From NCBI GenBank assembly GCA_902764825.1, contig CACWXL010000002.1, positions 62,001-126,000 on the forward strand: a stretch of 64,000 bases of DNA, written 5' to 3'. The notes below the pieces were generated by a model. That model saw only the letters and a list, made by a program, of their open reading frames with translations. It searched no databases and was not told where the DNA came from. Shown piece after piece: positions 8,744 to 18,581 of the stretch. Positions within the stretch are counted from its first letter, which is position 1. Every line of letters begins with the position of its first letter. The DNA comes from Oscillospiraceae bacterium. Lineage in GTDB: Bacteria > Bacillota > Clostridia > Saccharofermentanales > Saccharofermentanaceae. The translations under genes and the position numbers were made by a program.

Positions 8744-9742
8744 TTAATGATTAGCTATTAATCGAGATTTTATTAATTTATTATATGTCACACCAAATAT
8801 CAGACCCGCACATATGCTATAAACAAAAGCAAGCACAATTCCTAATACAACGTTTGGTGAATGTGAAATAATAATATAGCCTATTGTTTGATGAACAAGG
8901 TATATATACAAACTATAAGTTCCTAGTAACTGGAACACTTTATGCTCTAATAATCCAATTTTACTTAGCATAATAAGTCGAACCAAAAACAATAGTGTTA
9001 TGAAGTATATATAATTGATAAAATTCTGATAACGAATAAAGTAAAAAAAGATGACAATAAGAATTACAAACTGTTGAACTTTGGTTTGAATATTCTTGAG
9101 CTTTGGATTTGAAAGAAAACCAAAACAAATAAAAACTAGTCTTGGCTTAAAAATACAATTCAAAAGTATAACAAAACGAGAATCTGAAGAGATATAAGAC
9201 AGAAGAACACTAATAAGGCCATACAATAATATAGCCCATCTAACAAATACGTGTTCAGTATCTCTTCTTTTAGATAATTTGTATATAACAGAATCACATT
9301 TAATAACAATCCAAAACAGGATGTGGAAATAAATCAATTGCATAACAAACCAATGTGCACCATCAACAAACGGTGTAGAAGTAAATACGGGAAATAAGAT
9401 GCAATTATATAGCATATCCTTAATACTAATGCAGTATGCTTTATCAGCAATTTTAGATACAAGCCAAATGAATAAAACAGAAATCCAGAAAGGAATAATC
9501 GTCCTAACAATCTTTCCTTCCCAGTAAGCTTTAGTATTCTTAATTTTCAGAAAATATCCAGATAGGAAGAAAAAGCATGCCCAAACAATACTTATATCTG
9601 GGACAAATCCATTCGATTCATTCCCAAAATAATGAAAACAAAAATGATATATAATAATCGCAAAAAACAGTATTGTTCTGAAGCCATTAATTTGCTTAAA
9701 ATACAAAGAATTGCTTGGGGTATTTTCGGATACTTTTATCAT
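8744..9742 (-). CDS. Acyltransferase 3 family membrane protein
   Basis: 332 residues with about ten hydrophobic segments. The N-terminal FRTILFFAIIIYHF carries the Arg and His typical of the Acyltransferase_3 family, followed by a CFFFLSGYFL segment and HWFVMQLIYFHI. Members move acetyl or other acyl groups across or at the membrane onto sugars of surface polysaccharides. Its position between the flippase fusion and a DUF6625 transferase supports O-acylation of the capsule repeat. The acyl group and target are unknown. Confidence 0.85.
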   Translation of the reverse strand: MIKVSENTPSNSLYFKQINGFRTILFFAIIIYHFCFHYFGNESNGFVPDISIVWACFFFLSGYFLKIKNTKAYWEGKIVRTIIPFWISVLFIWLVSKIADKAYCISIKDMLYNCILFPVFTSTPFVDGAHWFVMQLIYFHILFWIVIKCDSVIYKLSKRRDTEHVFVRWAILLYGLISVLLSYISSDSRFVILLNCIFKPRLVFICFGFLSNPKLKNIQTKVQQFVILIVIFFYFIRYQNFINYIYFITLLFLVRLIMLSKIGLLEHKVFQLLGTYSLYIYLVHQTIGYIIISHSPNVVLGIVLAFVYSICAGLIFGVTYNKLIKSRLIANH

Positions 9743-9877
9743 AACTATATAAATATTATAAGCGATATACTTTCACCGCTTCATTTTTCAACTATATATT
9801 TTTATCAATAGTACTTTTGACATTAGAGAACTCTTAGTGTTCATAAGCTTAATGTTGCCCATAAAACAAAATAACAA

Positions 9878-10885
9878 TCATATATTTCCAATTTCATTTT
9901 TTAATTTCTTTATTCTTAATCTGTTTAAAATGAACCACTGTTTCAACTTAAAGCAAATCGTTTCATAAAACTCATATAAAAAGCCGGGATACTTATTTAT
10001 TGTTTTAACAAAAGTCTTTTCTATTGGATCAGTTACATTTATAAAACCAATATTTGAAACAAAAAAAGAGTCACATTCACCATTACTAAACTGAATAGCA
10101 AGCTCGCCTCTTTTTTGAAAATGTATATAAGCATACTCTTCGCAATATAGTTTTCGACCTATATAATATGCATGAAACACTTTTCCATTATCCCAAATAA
10201 AGGTCTGTGTTCTATAGTTCTTAGGTTTCAAATCCAATGAATATAGAGTGCTTAATGTAAACCTTTTATGGTTCGGACTTATATCAGCAAAAATACGTTT
10301 AGAGAACATCGAATAATTATTTGCCAAATATATTGACGTAATACCATTAAATTCGTCAAACGCATAACTATTTGAATTTGTAAAAACAGTATTGTAATCT
10401 CGGAAACTGCCTTTCGATTTATACCTATTATTTACTTCGGCATTATTACGGAACAACGACAAGTGTCCCAATGTTAAAAAGCGATCATATTTATTGATTT
10501 CATATTGTCTAAAGAATTTGGTTAAGTCACCAAAGATCATATCTAGATCACAGTGACCCCAATAATCATAAGAACAGACATCATCTTGAAAAATTAATCC
10601 ATAAACAGGTTTGAAGTCACAGCATTTATATGGTCTATCTAAACAAACCGACATATTTAATGCTTTTTCTGCTAAACTCTTCATTTGCTGCAAAGTTAAC
10701 TTTTTTACATGTAAATTGTCAGGTATTTCAATATTGTCGACACGATCATCAGTATAAAGATAAAAGTCGATATTAGAATTCAATCCTACAGATTTAATCC
10801 ATAGAGAAATATAGTTAGGCAAATTCCCAAAATATACAGTTATAATACAAATCTTTAGATTTGGATCAATACTATGACTACTCAT
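9878..10885 (-). CDS. DUF6625 predicted glycosyltransferase
   Basis: About 335 residues, no membrane segments. KICIITVYFGNLPNYISLW opens the domain. FYLYTDD, RPYKCCDFKPVYG and YDYWGHCDLDMIFGD follow, and the last supplies a DxD-like acidic pair. These are the features of DUF6625, a GT-A-like family found in capsule clusters. I prefer the ATG at 10885 to the TTG 39 bases upstream. AGAGG precedes it, although the distance is long. Donor and acceptor sugars cannot be read from the sequence. Confidence 0.78.
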   Translation of the reverse strand: MSSHSIDPNLKICIITVYFGNLPNYISLWIKSVGLNSNIDFYLYTDDRVDNIEIPDNLHVKKLTLQQMKSLAEKALNMSVCLDRPYKCCDFKPVYGLIFQDDVCSYDYWGHCDLDMIFGDLTKFFRQYEINKYDRFLTLGHLSLFRNNAEVNNRYKSKGSFRDYNTVFTNSNSYAFDEFNGITSIYLANNYSMFSKRIFADISPNHKRFTLSTLYSLDLKPKNYRTQTFIWDNGKVFHAYYIGRKLYCEEYAYIHFQKRGELAIQFSNGECDSFFVSNIGFINVTDPIEKTFVKTINKYPGFLYEFYETICFKLKQWFILNRLRIKKLKNEIGNI

Positions 10886-10986
10886 TTGTCTAAAAAGCAC
10901 CTCTCTGTTTCCTGATTCGTGCAACTAATAGTTGATTCAAAGAGATCTGAAGTTTTTCCGTTAGAAGCTACTCAAATGCATATACA

Positions 10987-12225
10987 TTATAGGCGATACT
11001 TGATGTGATTATTTATACTCTTATTTACCGTTTCATTATTGTTACTTGTACTGGTCACTGCTGCGCAACACAAAAAAATCATTGGTACTAAATAAATATA
11101 CGTAACCTGCCAGATTTCAAATACAAGAAGAGCTATTAAAGTAATTAGAAAATATTGTGAAAGCCATTTATCTCTATTCGCCCAATGTAGAATAAAAATA
11201 TGAAAATACAAACAATAATATACTACGAAGCCAATTATTCCACCTGACACAAGTATTTCCAGGAAATTATTATGTGAGTAAATTCCCATTTTTTGAATAG
11301 TAGATCCAAAACCAATCCCAAACGGAGACTCTTTAAACAATTCCCAAGCTTTGTTTATATATTTAACTCTATTTATGTCTGATTCGGAATAAATAGCATA
11401 TGAAGAGGAGTTCTTACCAAATATATTAATTTTATATCCAATAAGATAATATAACGGTTCTATATTCATTAACAGAAAATATATAATACATATACTTGAG
11501 ACAACTAGTATTATATTTCTTTTGTTAGACTTCAAGCTAAATAAAGCAAAAGTAATTAGGTAAAATATTAAAACCTTTCTTGCACCAGTAAACAATGTTG
11601 TTCCAGCAACAAATAAAAGCGCTGAATATAAAACAACTCGCAGTTTCTTATTATCTGATTGTTTAATTTTGTATAATATTGCCGAAAAAGAAAAACATTG
11701 GTACAAAGCGATGATATTGACGTTGTTACCTGCAAGATTTGCTCCTATTCTTAATTCGCCAGCATATTTAAGATTAACATTTGAAAAATCTGTAGAAAGA
11801 AAACCAAACAACAAGAAGAATCCAGTAGCAATTCCAGCAATACAAATATCCCATATTATGTTATCAATGTTTCTATCTTCTCGGTCTAAATATATTGAAA
11901 TACATAAACAAACAAGAAGATTTTTTAATACTTGTCTTAGAGTAGACCAGGCATATGAATTGTTCGCTACAACACATAAAATGAAACATAATACAATAAA
12001 TACTAAATACCAGACATAATACTTTTTAAATACAACTACTCTTTTTATAATTATATGCAAAACTGTTGTTAAGAAAAAAGCTGCCTGAATAAACGTAAAG
12101 ACTAAAGCAAATCTCTTATTTTCAAAGATATAAAGAGCTACAATATATAACAACACTATAAAGTCATATAGTGTGTATTTTTGTCTTTCTTTTATTGTAT
12201 TATCTTTTTTAAATAAGCTCGCCAT
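10987..12225 (-). CDS. O-antigen polymerase/ligase-like protein (Wzy)
   Basis: 412 residues with 10-12 predicted membrane helices and a larger extracytoplasmic loop around residues 265-320. The loop contains SSSYAIYSESDINRVKYINKA and then PFGIGFGST...HNNFLEILVSGG, the usual signature of the Wzy_C/O-antigen ligase fold. It is the only polymerase candidate in the cluster. It would polymerise flipped repeat units on the outer face of the membrane. Its start overlaps the upstream glycosyltransferase gene by 34 bases, which indicates translational coupling. Confidence 0.85.
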   Translation of the reverse strand: MASLFKKDNTIKERQKYTLYDFIVLLYIVALYIFENKRFALVFTFIQAAFFLTTVLHIIIKRVVVFKKYYVWYLVFIVLCFILCVVANNSYAWSTLRQVLKNLLVCLCISIYLDREDRNIDNIIWDICIAGIATGFFLLFGFLSTDFSNVNLKYAGELRIGANLAGNNVNIIALYQCFSFSAILYKIKQSDNKKLRVVLYSALLFVAGTTLFTGARKVLIFYLITFALFSLKSNKRNIILVVSSICIIYFLLMNIEPLYYLIGYKINIFGKNSSSYAIYSESDINRVKYINKAWELFKESPFGIGFGSTIQKMGIYSHNNFLEILVSGGIIGFVVYYCLYFHIFILHWANRDKWLSQYFLITLIALLVFEIWQVTYIYLVPMIFLCCAAVTSTSNNNETVNKSINNHIKYRL

Positions 12226-13262
12226 AGCTTAATGATCTCCTCAACAGCTAATCGCTCATTGATTTTAGAAGCATGTTCGCTAATTTCATTTCTGTAATTG
12301 TTATCGTCTACAACAGATGACATGGCATTAGAGAGACTAACAGCATCACCAACTGGGACTAAAATGCATCCTCCATCATATGCGGCAAGTGCAGCTGCAC
12401 CACCACCTCCACAATCAGTTGATATACAAGGCAATCCCACTGACATCGCTTCCATCAAAGCGTTTGGCATTCCTTCAAAAACAGAACTTAATACAAATAA
12501 TTTCGCGTGTACAATCTGAGATGTCGGATTATTAACACGACCCTTGAGAATAATATTCTCTGTCATATTCAATTCAGAGATCTTTCTTTCTAAAAGTGTT
12601 CTGTCTGGGCCATCGCCATATACTTCAAGTTGATAGTTACTATGACTAGAATGAAAAATAGAAAAAGCTTCAAACAACGATGTTAAGTTCTTTTGGTATT
12701 CATCTAGTCTTGCAACTGTAACAATTACATTATTTGATTCTTTATCTGACCACGTATAATTTGATTTCTCAATAGGATTTGGAATAATAGCTGCTTTCTG
12801 CTGTATTTTTTTAGAAAAGTAGTGCGATATAGTTTCTGTTTGAAAAACAAAACCTTTTGCCAATCTGTAAACCAACTTACGTATAACTCGTTGGGTTTTA
12901 TCAAGCGGATCATAGTTGGGATCATTTCGTTCACAAGCTATAACAGGAATACCGGAGCACAGCATAGCTATAATGGTGTTATTATTACAAACGTATCCAA
13001 ATGAAACAACTACATCAGGATTGATCCCCTTTACCGTTTTTCTTATATTAGAAAAACGGGTAATGACCCTCTTAATTTTATTACCAGAAGGTTTAACACC
13101 ATGAATCTTTAGATTCTCTTCTTCTGCATAGTACCCGTTTTCTTTTTGCAATAGCAGCACATGAACATCATCGCCCTGATCTACTAAACTCTTAGCAACA
13201 ATAGATAATACTTTTTCCGCGCCGCTAAAGCTCATTTTACCAACTACAAAACAAACTCTCAT
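12192..13262 (-). CDS. Glycosyltransferase family 4
   Basis: 356 residues with a two-Rossmann GT-B fold. The N-terminal FSGAEKVLSIVAKSL has the glycine-rich acceptor side motif. The C-terminal half has VARLDEYQKNL, a GDGPDRTLLE loop and FEGMPNALMEAMSVGLP with the EX7E-type donor phosphate site. Together these are typical of retaining GT4 enzymes. It acts on the cytoplasmic face in assembly of the lipid-linked repeat. The specific linkage is unknown. It overlaps the wzy gene that follows. Confidence 0.88.
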   Translation of the reverse strand: MRVCFVVGKMSFSGAEKVLSIVAKSLVDQGDDVHVLLLQKENGYYAEEENLKIHGVKPSGNKIKRVITRFSNIRKTVKGINPDVVVSFGYVCNNNTIIAMLCSGIPVIACERNDPNYDPLDKTQRVIRKLVYRLAKGFVFQTETISHYFSKKIQQKAAIIPNPIEKSNYTWSDKESNNVIVTVARLDEYQKNLTSLFEAFSIFHSSHSNYQLEVYGDGPDRTLLERKISELNMTENIILKGRVNNPTSQIVHAKLFVLSSVFEGMPNALMEAMSVGLPCISTDCGGGGAAALAAYDGGCILVPVGDAVSLSNAMSSVVDDNNYRNEISEHASKINERLAVEEIIKLWRAYLKKIIQ

Positions 13263-13279
13263 TTATAAAACATCCATTC

Positions 13280-14458
13280 TTACTGGTTAATCAGTTCAAG
13301 CAATCGATTGCCTTGCTGATTTTGCGACTTATTTGCAATTACCCATTTTTGGGCCTTGCTACCAACTACATGTAATTCAGTTTTACTAAGCGATATTGCA
13401 TCTTCAATCGCTTTTGCTATACCACTTGATGTATCATCGTCTATCTTAAGCAAATAATCAAAATACTCTTTAGGTATTCCAGGTAATTCAGTTGCCAATG
13501 TTGCAGTTCCGGAAGCCATATACTCTAATATCTTAGAAGGGAAAGAAAACATTGTAAACTCGCCTGAAACTGGACGAGGATTAATTAACAAATCACAGTT
13601 TTTTTCCATAAGAACAACGTCTTTATTTAACACAGAACCATGGAATAACACTCTCTTATCCTTTTCAGCAATGCTCTTCAATTCTTCCTCATAAGGTCCT
13701 TTTCCACAGATATGCATCTCTGCTCCGTTTATATTAGCTTTTAGAAAGCCATCAACCATATTCTTGACTCCGTACTCGGCGTCAAGAAGTCCTGCATAGA
13801 AACATTTTTTTATACCATTTTCTTCATGTTGAGTTATTGTCTGATAATCAACATGCGAATCACAAACGCCTTCTATAATTATATAAGGCTTTCTCTTAGG
13901 GTTCAGACGTTCGTTCATAGCTTCTGTTAAAAACACATATTTATCACAGTTTCTAATCACCTTATGACAAAGATTAACTTGTTTTTCAGAATGACCCGTA
14001 ACCATTAATTCCGGAACATCTGTAACAATACCGACAGACTGCCTTTTTAATACTTTGGCAGCAAATGTTGCACCTAACGAGACAGAAATATTCAAAACAT
14101 CACAAACAACTACGCAGTTTCTATTCTTACAAAAATGTAGCGTTATAAAAAAAGAAGATATGAGACAGAGTAGATTTTTCAATCTCGATATGTTTATTAC
14201 CGGAAGGTACTTATACTCAACACCATTTTCTATATCATTTTTAATATTCACATATTTTCGTTTAGTATTACCTACGGTAATTGGAGGAGCAGAAACGCAA
14301 TTAACTTTTATACCATTTTCTGCAAGTCCACGCATCAACAACCGGTTAAATTTTTGAGCTTGTTGTCCAGGCATCATTTTTGAGTCTGCAAATGTTTCAG
14401 AGAATCGCTTTTCTGACATTGTGCTGGCAGCATAAGCAACTATAATACAATTAAACAT
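13280..14458 (-). CDS. Glycosyltransferase (GT-B fold, GT4-like)
   Basis: 392 residues. The N-terminal half is a Rossmann-like domain with VVVCDVLNISVSLGATFAAK, then KYVFLTEAMNERL. The C-terminal half holds CFYAGLLDAEYGV, HICGKGPYEEEL and PSKILEYMASGTATLATELP, which match the nucleotide-sugar binding half of GT4-like enzymes. It starts eight bases inside the end of the gene before it, so the two are translationally coupled. Substrate unknown. Confidence 0.82.
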   Translation of the reverse strand: MFNCIIVAYAASTMSEKRFSETFADSKMMPGQQAQKFNRLLMRGLAENGIKVNCVSAPPITVGNTKRKYVNIKNDIENGVEYKYLPVINISRLKNLLCLISSFFITLHFCKNRNCVVVCDVLNISVSLGATFAAKVLKRQSVGIVTDVPELMVTGHSEKQVNLCHKVIRNCDKYVFLTEAMNERLNPKRKPYIIIEGVCDSHVDYQTITQHEENGIKKCFYAGLLDAEYGVKNMVDGFLKANINGAEMHICGKGPYEEELKSIAEKDKRVLFHGSVLNKDVVLMEKNCDLLINPRPVSGEFTMFSFPSKILEYMASGTATLATELPGIPKEYFDYLLKIDDDTSSGIAKAIEDAISLSKTELHVVGSKAQKWVIANKSQNQQGNRLLELINQ

Positions 14459-15548
14459 TTACAATGCTCCTAATAATCGTTTCATCATTTTCAACTTGTG
14501 AAAGAATAGCATCTAATGTAATATCACATTTTTCTTCAAATTCTCGCAAATCAAGGTTTCTATAGTATTCATATACATTATCTGCAAACCCATCTTTATG
14601 TGGATCACAAGTTAAACCAATGCAATGCTTTTCGCACATATCACCCATGTAACTATCCTTCATACAAAGTTGCGGGAGATAATAAATCAAGCCATCATAG
14701 TATTTATTACTCATTGCTAAAGGCATTGTAGCATCATTATTACTATAAAGATTATGTAAAATATCGGTTTTATCAGCAAATTCATCTCTATCAGACGGAA
14801 TATATTCACCATGATAGAAAACATTCGAATACACTTCCTGACTTCGCCTAAGAGTATCTTCAAATAATATACTTACCCTGCCATAATAATGAAGCTCAAA
14901 GCGTTTATCTCCTCCAAGCCTATTTATGATAACTTCATTAAACTCTCGTTGACGAATCATACCCCAAAAAGCAATTCTAATGGGTTCTGTATCTAATCTT
15001 TTTATTCTTCCTTTATACTTTTCATGTTTCGAAAGAGATGATCGCAAAAGATTATGCGAAGTCAAAACTTTTTCCGGAATTTCCGGCAAATATATTCTAA
15101 AGCCATCCGAACTAGTAAATGTATATACAGAATTACTAACTATTTTTGCAATAAGATTTTTATAAAATAGATGTTTCTCATATGTAACATCACGATAATC
15201 AAATATGTATTTACCTTTATATTTCCCGCATAGCAAATTATATATAGTAATTGCAGTTGTTGAGTGAAGAACAAACATAAAGTCTGGACATATTTCACGA
15301 ATTATCTTCTTTGCATATTTACCATAGCCACTAATAGGTCCCACTTTTTTTCGCATTGGAAACGAATCAAGCATATAACATTTATAACAATGTGGTACTA
15401 CACCTTTCGGAACTTCATCATCAATCGCTTCATCACGATCCCAATAAATCAAATGCACTTCATTCTTATCTTTATCAATCTGATCAAGATAACTGTGCAT
15501 ATATGGTAAGTATTTGATTTTAGAGAAACCTAAAAAAACTATCTTCAT
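14451..15548 (-). CDS. Putative glycosyltransferase of the capsule cluster
   Basis: About 365 residues with a weak GT-B pattern: MKIVFLGFSKIKYLPYMHSYL at the N terminus, FMFVLHSTTAITIYNLLCGK and a later IRIAFWGMIRQREFNEVII strand-turn. The LHNLYSNNDATMPLAMSNKYYDGLIYYLP part resembles the donor-site region of capsular hexosyltransferases. I use the ATG at 15548. The frame also offers a TTG at 15560 that overlaps the previous stop codon. It is divergent from its GT4 neighbours. The family call is moderate and the substrate unknown. Confidence 0.68.
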   Translation of the reverse strand: MKIVFLGFSKIKYLPYMHSYLDQIDKDKNEVHLIYWDRDEAIDDEVPKGVVPHCYKCYMLDSFPMRKKVGPISGYGKYAKKIIREICPDFMFVLHSTTAITIYNLLCGKYKGKYIFDYRDVTYEKHLFYKNLIAKIVSNSVYTFTSSDGFRIYLPEIPEKVLTSHNLLRSSLSKHEKYKGRIKRLDTEPIRIAFWGMIRQREFNEVIINRLGGDKRFELHYYGRVSILFEDTLRRSQEVYSNVFYHGEYIPSDRDEFADKTDILHNLYSNNDATMPLAMSNKYYDGLIYYLPQLCMKDSYMGDMCEKHCIGLTCDPHKDGFADNVYEYYRNLDLREFEEKCDITLDAILSQVENDETIIRSIVNV

Positions 15549-15556
15549 CACAAGTC

Positions 15557-16777
15557 TCAATTTTGCTGAGCTATCTCTTCAAATAACTCAATGTATTTTC
15601 TTGTATTATTAGATCGACTGTAAGATATTTTTCCATATTCATATCCACTTTTTGCACAATAATCGCGAAATACAGCGTCTTCTTTCATTTTTATAATTGC
15701 ATCTGCTGCATCTTGTGGATTATCTGTCGAACAAGCAATCCCAATATGCTCATCATTAATCATTCTGTTATAATCAGAACCCTCGTCTGCAGTTGTAACA
15801 ATAGCCCTTTTGCATGCCATAAGAAGTCCAGCCTTACTCGGAACAGAATTACCGATAATACCTTTCTTTAACGGAATAAAACAAATGTCACAAGCACTAT
15901 ATACATGAGGCACCATCTCTTGAGGTTCAAGCGGTAAGAAGACAATATTACTCAATTGTTGCCTTTTAGCCTCTTCAATAAACGCTGTCTTTTGACTTCC
16001 CTCACCAATCATTTGAAAAATAATATCATCGTGTTCTTGCAATAATCTAGCAACAGATAGAACCATATTATAATCGAATACATACCCCATCGTTCCAGCA
16101 TACTGAACATAGAACTGATCTCTTTGCATATTGTATTTTTTTATAAACAGATTATCTTTTCTTGGAATTTCTCTGACAGATTTATCATCAAACCAATTAA
16201 CAATAACACGTATTTTTTCTTCCGGCACACCTTGTTCAAGAAGTTTCGTTTTCATGTCCTCAGAAATAGCTGTAATGATATTCGCCTTTCTATACGCTAT
16301 TTTCTGCAATTTGAAAAACAAATGTTGCAACAATTTATTTGACATTTTTCCACTAGCAATTGTACTACCAGGAAACATATCTTGAACGTTATAAACAATC
16401 TTTATTGATTTTGAATAATGTCTAACAACTAATATATTAAATAATACGGTTGGATTTGAGACAGCAAATACAACATCATAATCTTTAATCAGTCTTTTTA
16501 CATATTTTCTAGATGAGAGTGCAAATAAAACGCCATAAGCATATCTGGCAAACATGTTTGTTCTATTTACACGTTTTTTTTCAATCAGGGAATAAGAAAA
16601 ATGAGAATTAGAAATTAAATCATCGGGAATATGACGATCAAGTCCAATCTCACTTTTCCCAATATAATGTAGTTCATGTCCAGCGTTCAATATATCGCAC
16701 ATCAAAGTTGTTAATAGATGAAAACCCGGATTAGGTTTAGAATACAAATCACCTGGACAAAAAAATAGAATTCGCAT
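15557..16777 (-). CDS. Glycosyltransferase family 4 (WcaI-like)
   Basis: 406 residues. MRILFFCPGDLYSKPNPGFHLL begins the acceptor domain. IVYNVQDMFPGSTIASG, ANIITAISEDMKTKLLEQGVP and YVQYAGTMGYVFDYNMVL follow, as in many GT4 enzymes of capsule clusters. The VPSKAGLLMACKRAIVTTADEGSDYNRMI segment is the donor site. It lies in an operon with little intergenic space, behind the ATP-grasp and initiating transferase genes. It is therefore a candidate for an early sugar addition. Linkage unknown. Confidence 0.85.
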   Translation of the reverse strand: MRILFFCPGDLYSKPNPGFHLLTTLMCDILNAGHELHYIGKSEIGLDRHIPDDLISNSHFSYSLIEKKRVNRTNMFARYAYGVLFALSSRKYVKRLIKDYDVVFAVSNPTVLFNILVVRHYSKSIKIVYNVQDMFPGSTIASGKMSNKLLQHLFFKLQKIAYRKANIITAISEDMKTKLLEQGVPEEKIRVIVNWFDDKSVREIPRKDNLFIKKYNMQRDQFYVQYAGTMGYVFDYNMVLSVARLLQEHDDIIFQMIGEGSQKTAFIEEAKRQQLSNIVFLPLEPQEMVPHVYSACDICFIPLKKGIIGNSVPSKAGLLMACKRAIVTTADEGSDYNRMINDEHIGIACSTDNPQDAADAIIKMKEDAVFRDYCAKSGYEYGKISYSRSNNTRKYIELFEEIAQQN

Positions 16778-16826
16778 TAATCTACTCCAAATAATATAAC
16801 AAATCTCAAATTATAAAGTGTTAGAA

Positions 16827-17909
16827 TCATTTATTACCAAACACTTCATCTAAAACCCTATTTGTTAAATCGCCAAACAAAGGACCATTATCAAATTGAT
16901 GAAGATTGATACCGCCTTTTCGCATATTGGCTTCAATGAGTATTACATCCCCATCAGCATCAACAGCCATATCCCAAGATACTAAACGAAAATTACCAAT
17001 TGTTTGAGCTAAGACTTTTACCTTCTCGATGACTAAATTATATGAAGGGATTTGATATCCATCAAAAACTAACCCTTGAGGATGCTTTTCAAATCGCTCA
17101 CCAGAATAATATGTATAAGCATATCGATCAAGTTTCCCGTCAGCATTGATCGCAGCAGAAATACCGCCAGCTGTAACATTATCTATTCGACTCTTATTAA
17201 CACCCATGCGTAAAACTGAAGAAAGAATATGAACACCATCATCAAGAAGTAATGAACAAATACGTATCGTATTAAGAGAGCCCGGATGAACCTGTTCAAG
17301 TAATGGATGTTGGTTAACGATTGCTTGGACTATATAATTCTTTTCATTCGAATCATTTAATAAGGCTTCAATTTGTTTTACTTGACCGCATTTGTAAAAT
17401 TGAATTCCACGTCCACTTCCACTCTCTTGAGAAGGCTTAACTATAACTTCGCTTTCAGACGTCACAAGATTAATTGCATCGCTTATGCAAATCTGTAAAT
17501 AATCTTTATCAAATAGAACTCCACCTATATTTCTAACTATCGTTTTAGGCTGCTTAACATTAGGGAATATCCGCGAATAATAGTTCTTGTCATTAAACCC
17601 GTATCCAAGTTTTCTAGCATTAAAATACTGGTCTATTTTGGTGTAGTATAGGGTATTGGGAATATATCTCGGATCGAATTTGTCATTTTTAGAAGAATAG
17701 TATAAGGCCCATTTAGGAGACACCTTGCAATATGGAGCCCAGAATTCTTTTATTTGCTTCTTTTGATCTTTACTTAACTTTGTTGTCTTGTCTAGATACT
17801 TTTTCAGATATCTTTTTTCTTGTAAATCACTAATAGTATTTGCAGCAAAAGTTTCTATTCCATCGAAAAAACCAGTGTATAGTTTCTTTGCTTTCTTGCT
17901 TACAGCCAT
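16827..17909 (-). CDS. Sugar-transfer-associated ATP-grasp protein
   Basis: 360 residues. A short helical N terminus is followed by an ATP-grasp core: EVIVKPSQESGSGRGIQFY, EQVHPGSLNTIRICSLLL, NVTAGGISAAINADG and LVSWDMAVDADGDVILIEANMR. The last supplies the Mg/ATP acidic and Asn residues. This matches the 'sugar-transfer associated ATP-grasp' family seen beside capsule glycosyltransferases. It would form an amide- or ester-type bond using ATP, perhaps attaching an amino acid to a sugar. The reaction is not established for the family. It sits next to the initiating phosphoglycosyl transferase. Confidence 0.85.
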   Translation of the reverse strand: MAVSKKAKKLYTGFFDGIETFAANTISDLQEKRYLKKYLDKTTKLSKDQKKQIKEFWAPYCKVSPKWALYYSSKNDKFDPRYIPNTLYYTKIDQYFNARKLGYGFNDKNYYSRIFPNVKQPKTIVRNIGGVLFDKDYLQICISDAINLVTSESEVIVKPSQESGSGRGIQFYKCGQVKQIEALLNDSNEKNYIVQAIVNQHPLLEQVHPGSLNTIRICSLLLDDGVHILSSVLRMGVNKSRIDNVTAGGISAAINADGKLDRYAYTYYSGERFEKHPQGLVFDGYQIPSYNLVIEKVKVLAQTIGNFRLVSWDMAVDADGDVILIEANMRKGGINLHQFDNGPLFGDLTNRVLDEVFGNK

Positions 17910-17918
17910 ATAATATCC

Positions 17919-18581
17919 TCACTCATTCGTATATACATTTTCATGCGTTAATACTGTTTTAATCGTTCTAAAGAAAACCTTAACATCCAACCAAAAAGAA
18001 ACACTGTGAGCGTACCATGCGTCATAAAGTCTCTTTTCACGAACGCCTAAGCCATTTCTATAATAGGCTTGGGTATAACCAGTAATACCAGGACGAATTA
18101 ACAACTTATCTTTCTCATCCTCTTCATAAGTATCCTTAGATTCAACATCTCCTGCACGAGGACCGATTATGCTCATTTGACCGGCTAAGACATTAAATAC
18201 TTGAGGAATCTCATCTAAGCTGGTTTCACGAAGGAAATGACCAATTTTAGTTACTCTGGGATCACTTTTAGAATTATATGTACTTCCATCATCATTACGA
18301 AGATCTGGAGCATTTACCTTCATTGAACGAAACTTCAACATTCCAAATTCTTTAAATCCCTTTCCTATACGCTTAGAACTATAAAATAAAGGACCACGAT
18401 CTTCTATTTTAATTGCAATTGCAACGGGAATTAGTATTAACATAACAAACGGCAAAGCAACCAAACAAGCAATAATATCTATAGCTCGCTTAACAACTAA
18501 CTGATAAAAACTCTTATATCCCTTTTTATCTTTACTATTCAGATAAGCGTTCTCTGCTTTCATCATCTCATCAGACATCAA
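17919..18581 (-). CDS. Initiating phosphoglycosyl transferase (PglC-type sugar transferase)
   Basis: 220 residues. A re-entrant membrane helix near residues 30-55 (VVKRAIDIIACLVALPFVML) leads into the bac_transf core. The core contains GPLFYSSKRIGKGFKEFGMLKFRSM, ETSLDEIPQVFNVLAGQMSIIGPR and RPGITGYTQAYYRNG. The Asp-Glu pair in TSLDEIPQ is the catalytic dyad of monotopic PGTs. It moves a phospho-sugar from UDP to undecaprenyl phosphate and starts repeat-unit assembly. The ATGA overlap with the ATP-grasp gene upstream couples their translation. The PglF- and PglE-like genes nearby suggest an N-acetylated diamino-dideoxy sugar as substrate. Confidence 0.93.
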   Translation of the reverse strand: MMSDEMMKAENAYLNSKDKKGYKSFYQLVVKRAIDIIACLVALPFVMLILIPVAIAIKIEDRGPLFYSSKRIGKGFKEFGMLKFRSMKVNAPDLRNDDGSTYNSKSDPRVTKIGHFLRETSLDEIPQVFNVLAGQMSIIGPRAGDVESKDTYEEDEKDKLLIRPGITGYTQAYYRNGLGVREKRLYDAWYAHSVSFWLDVKVFFRTIKTVLTHENVYTNE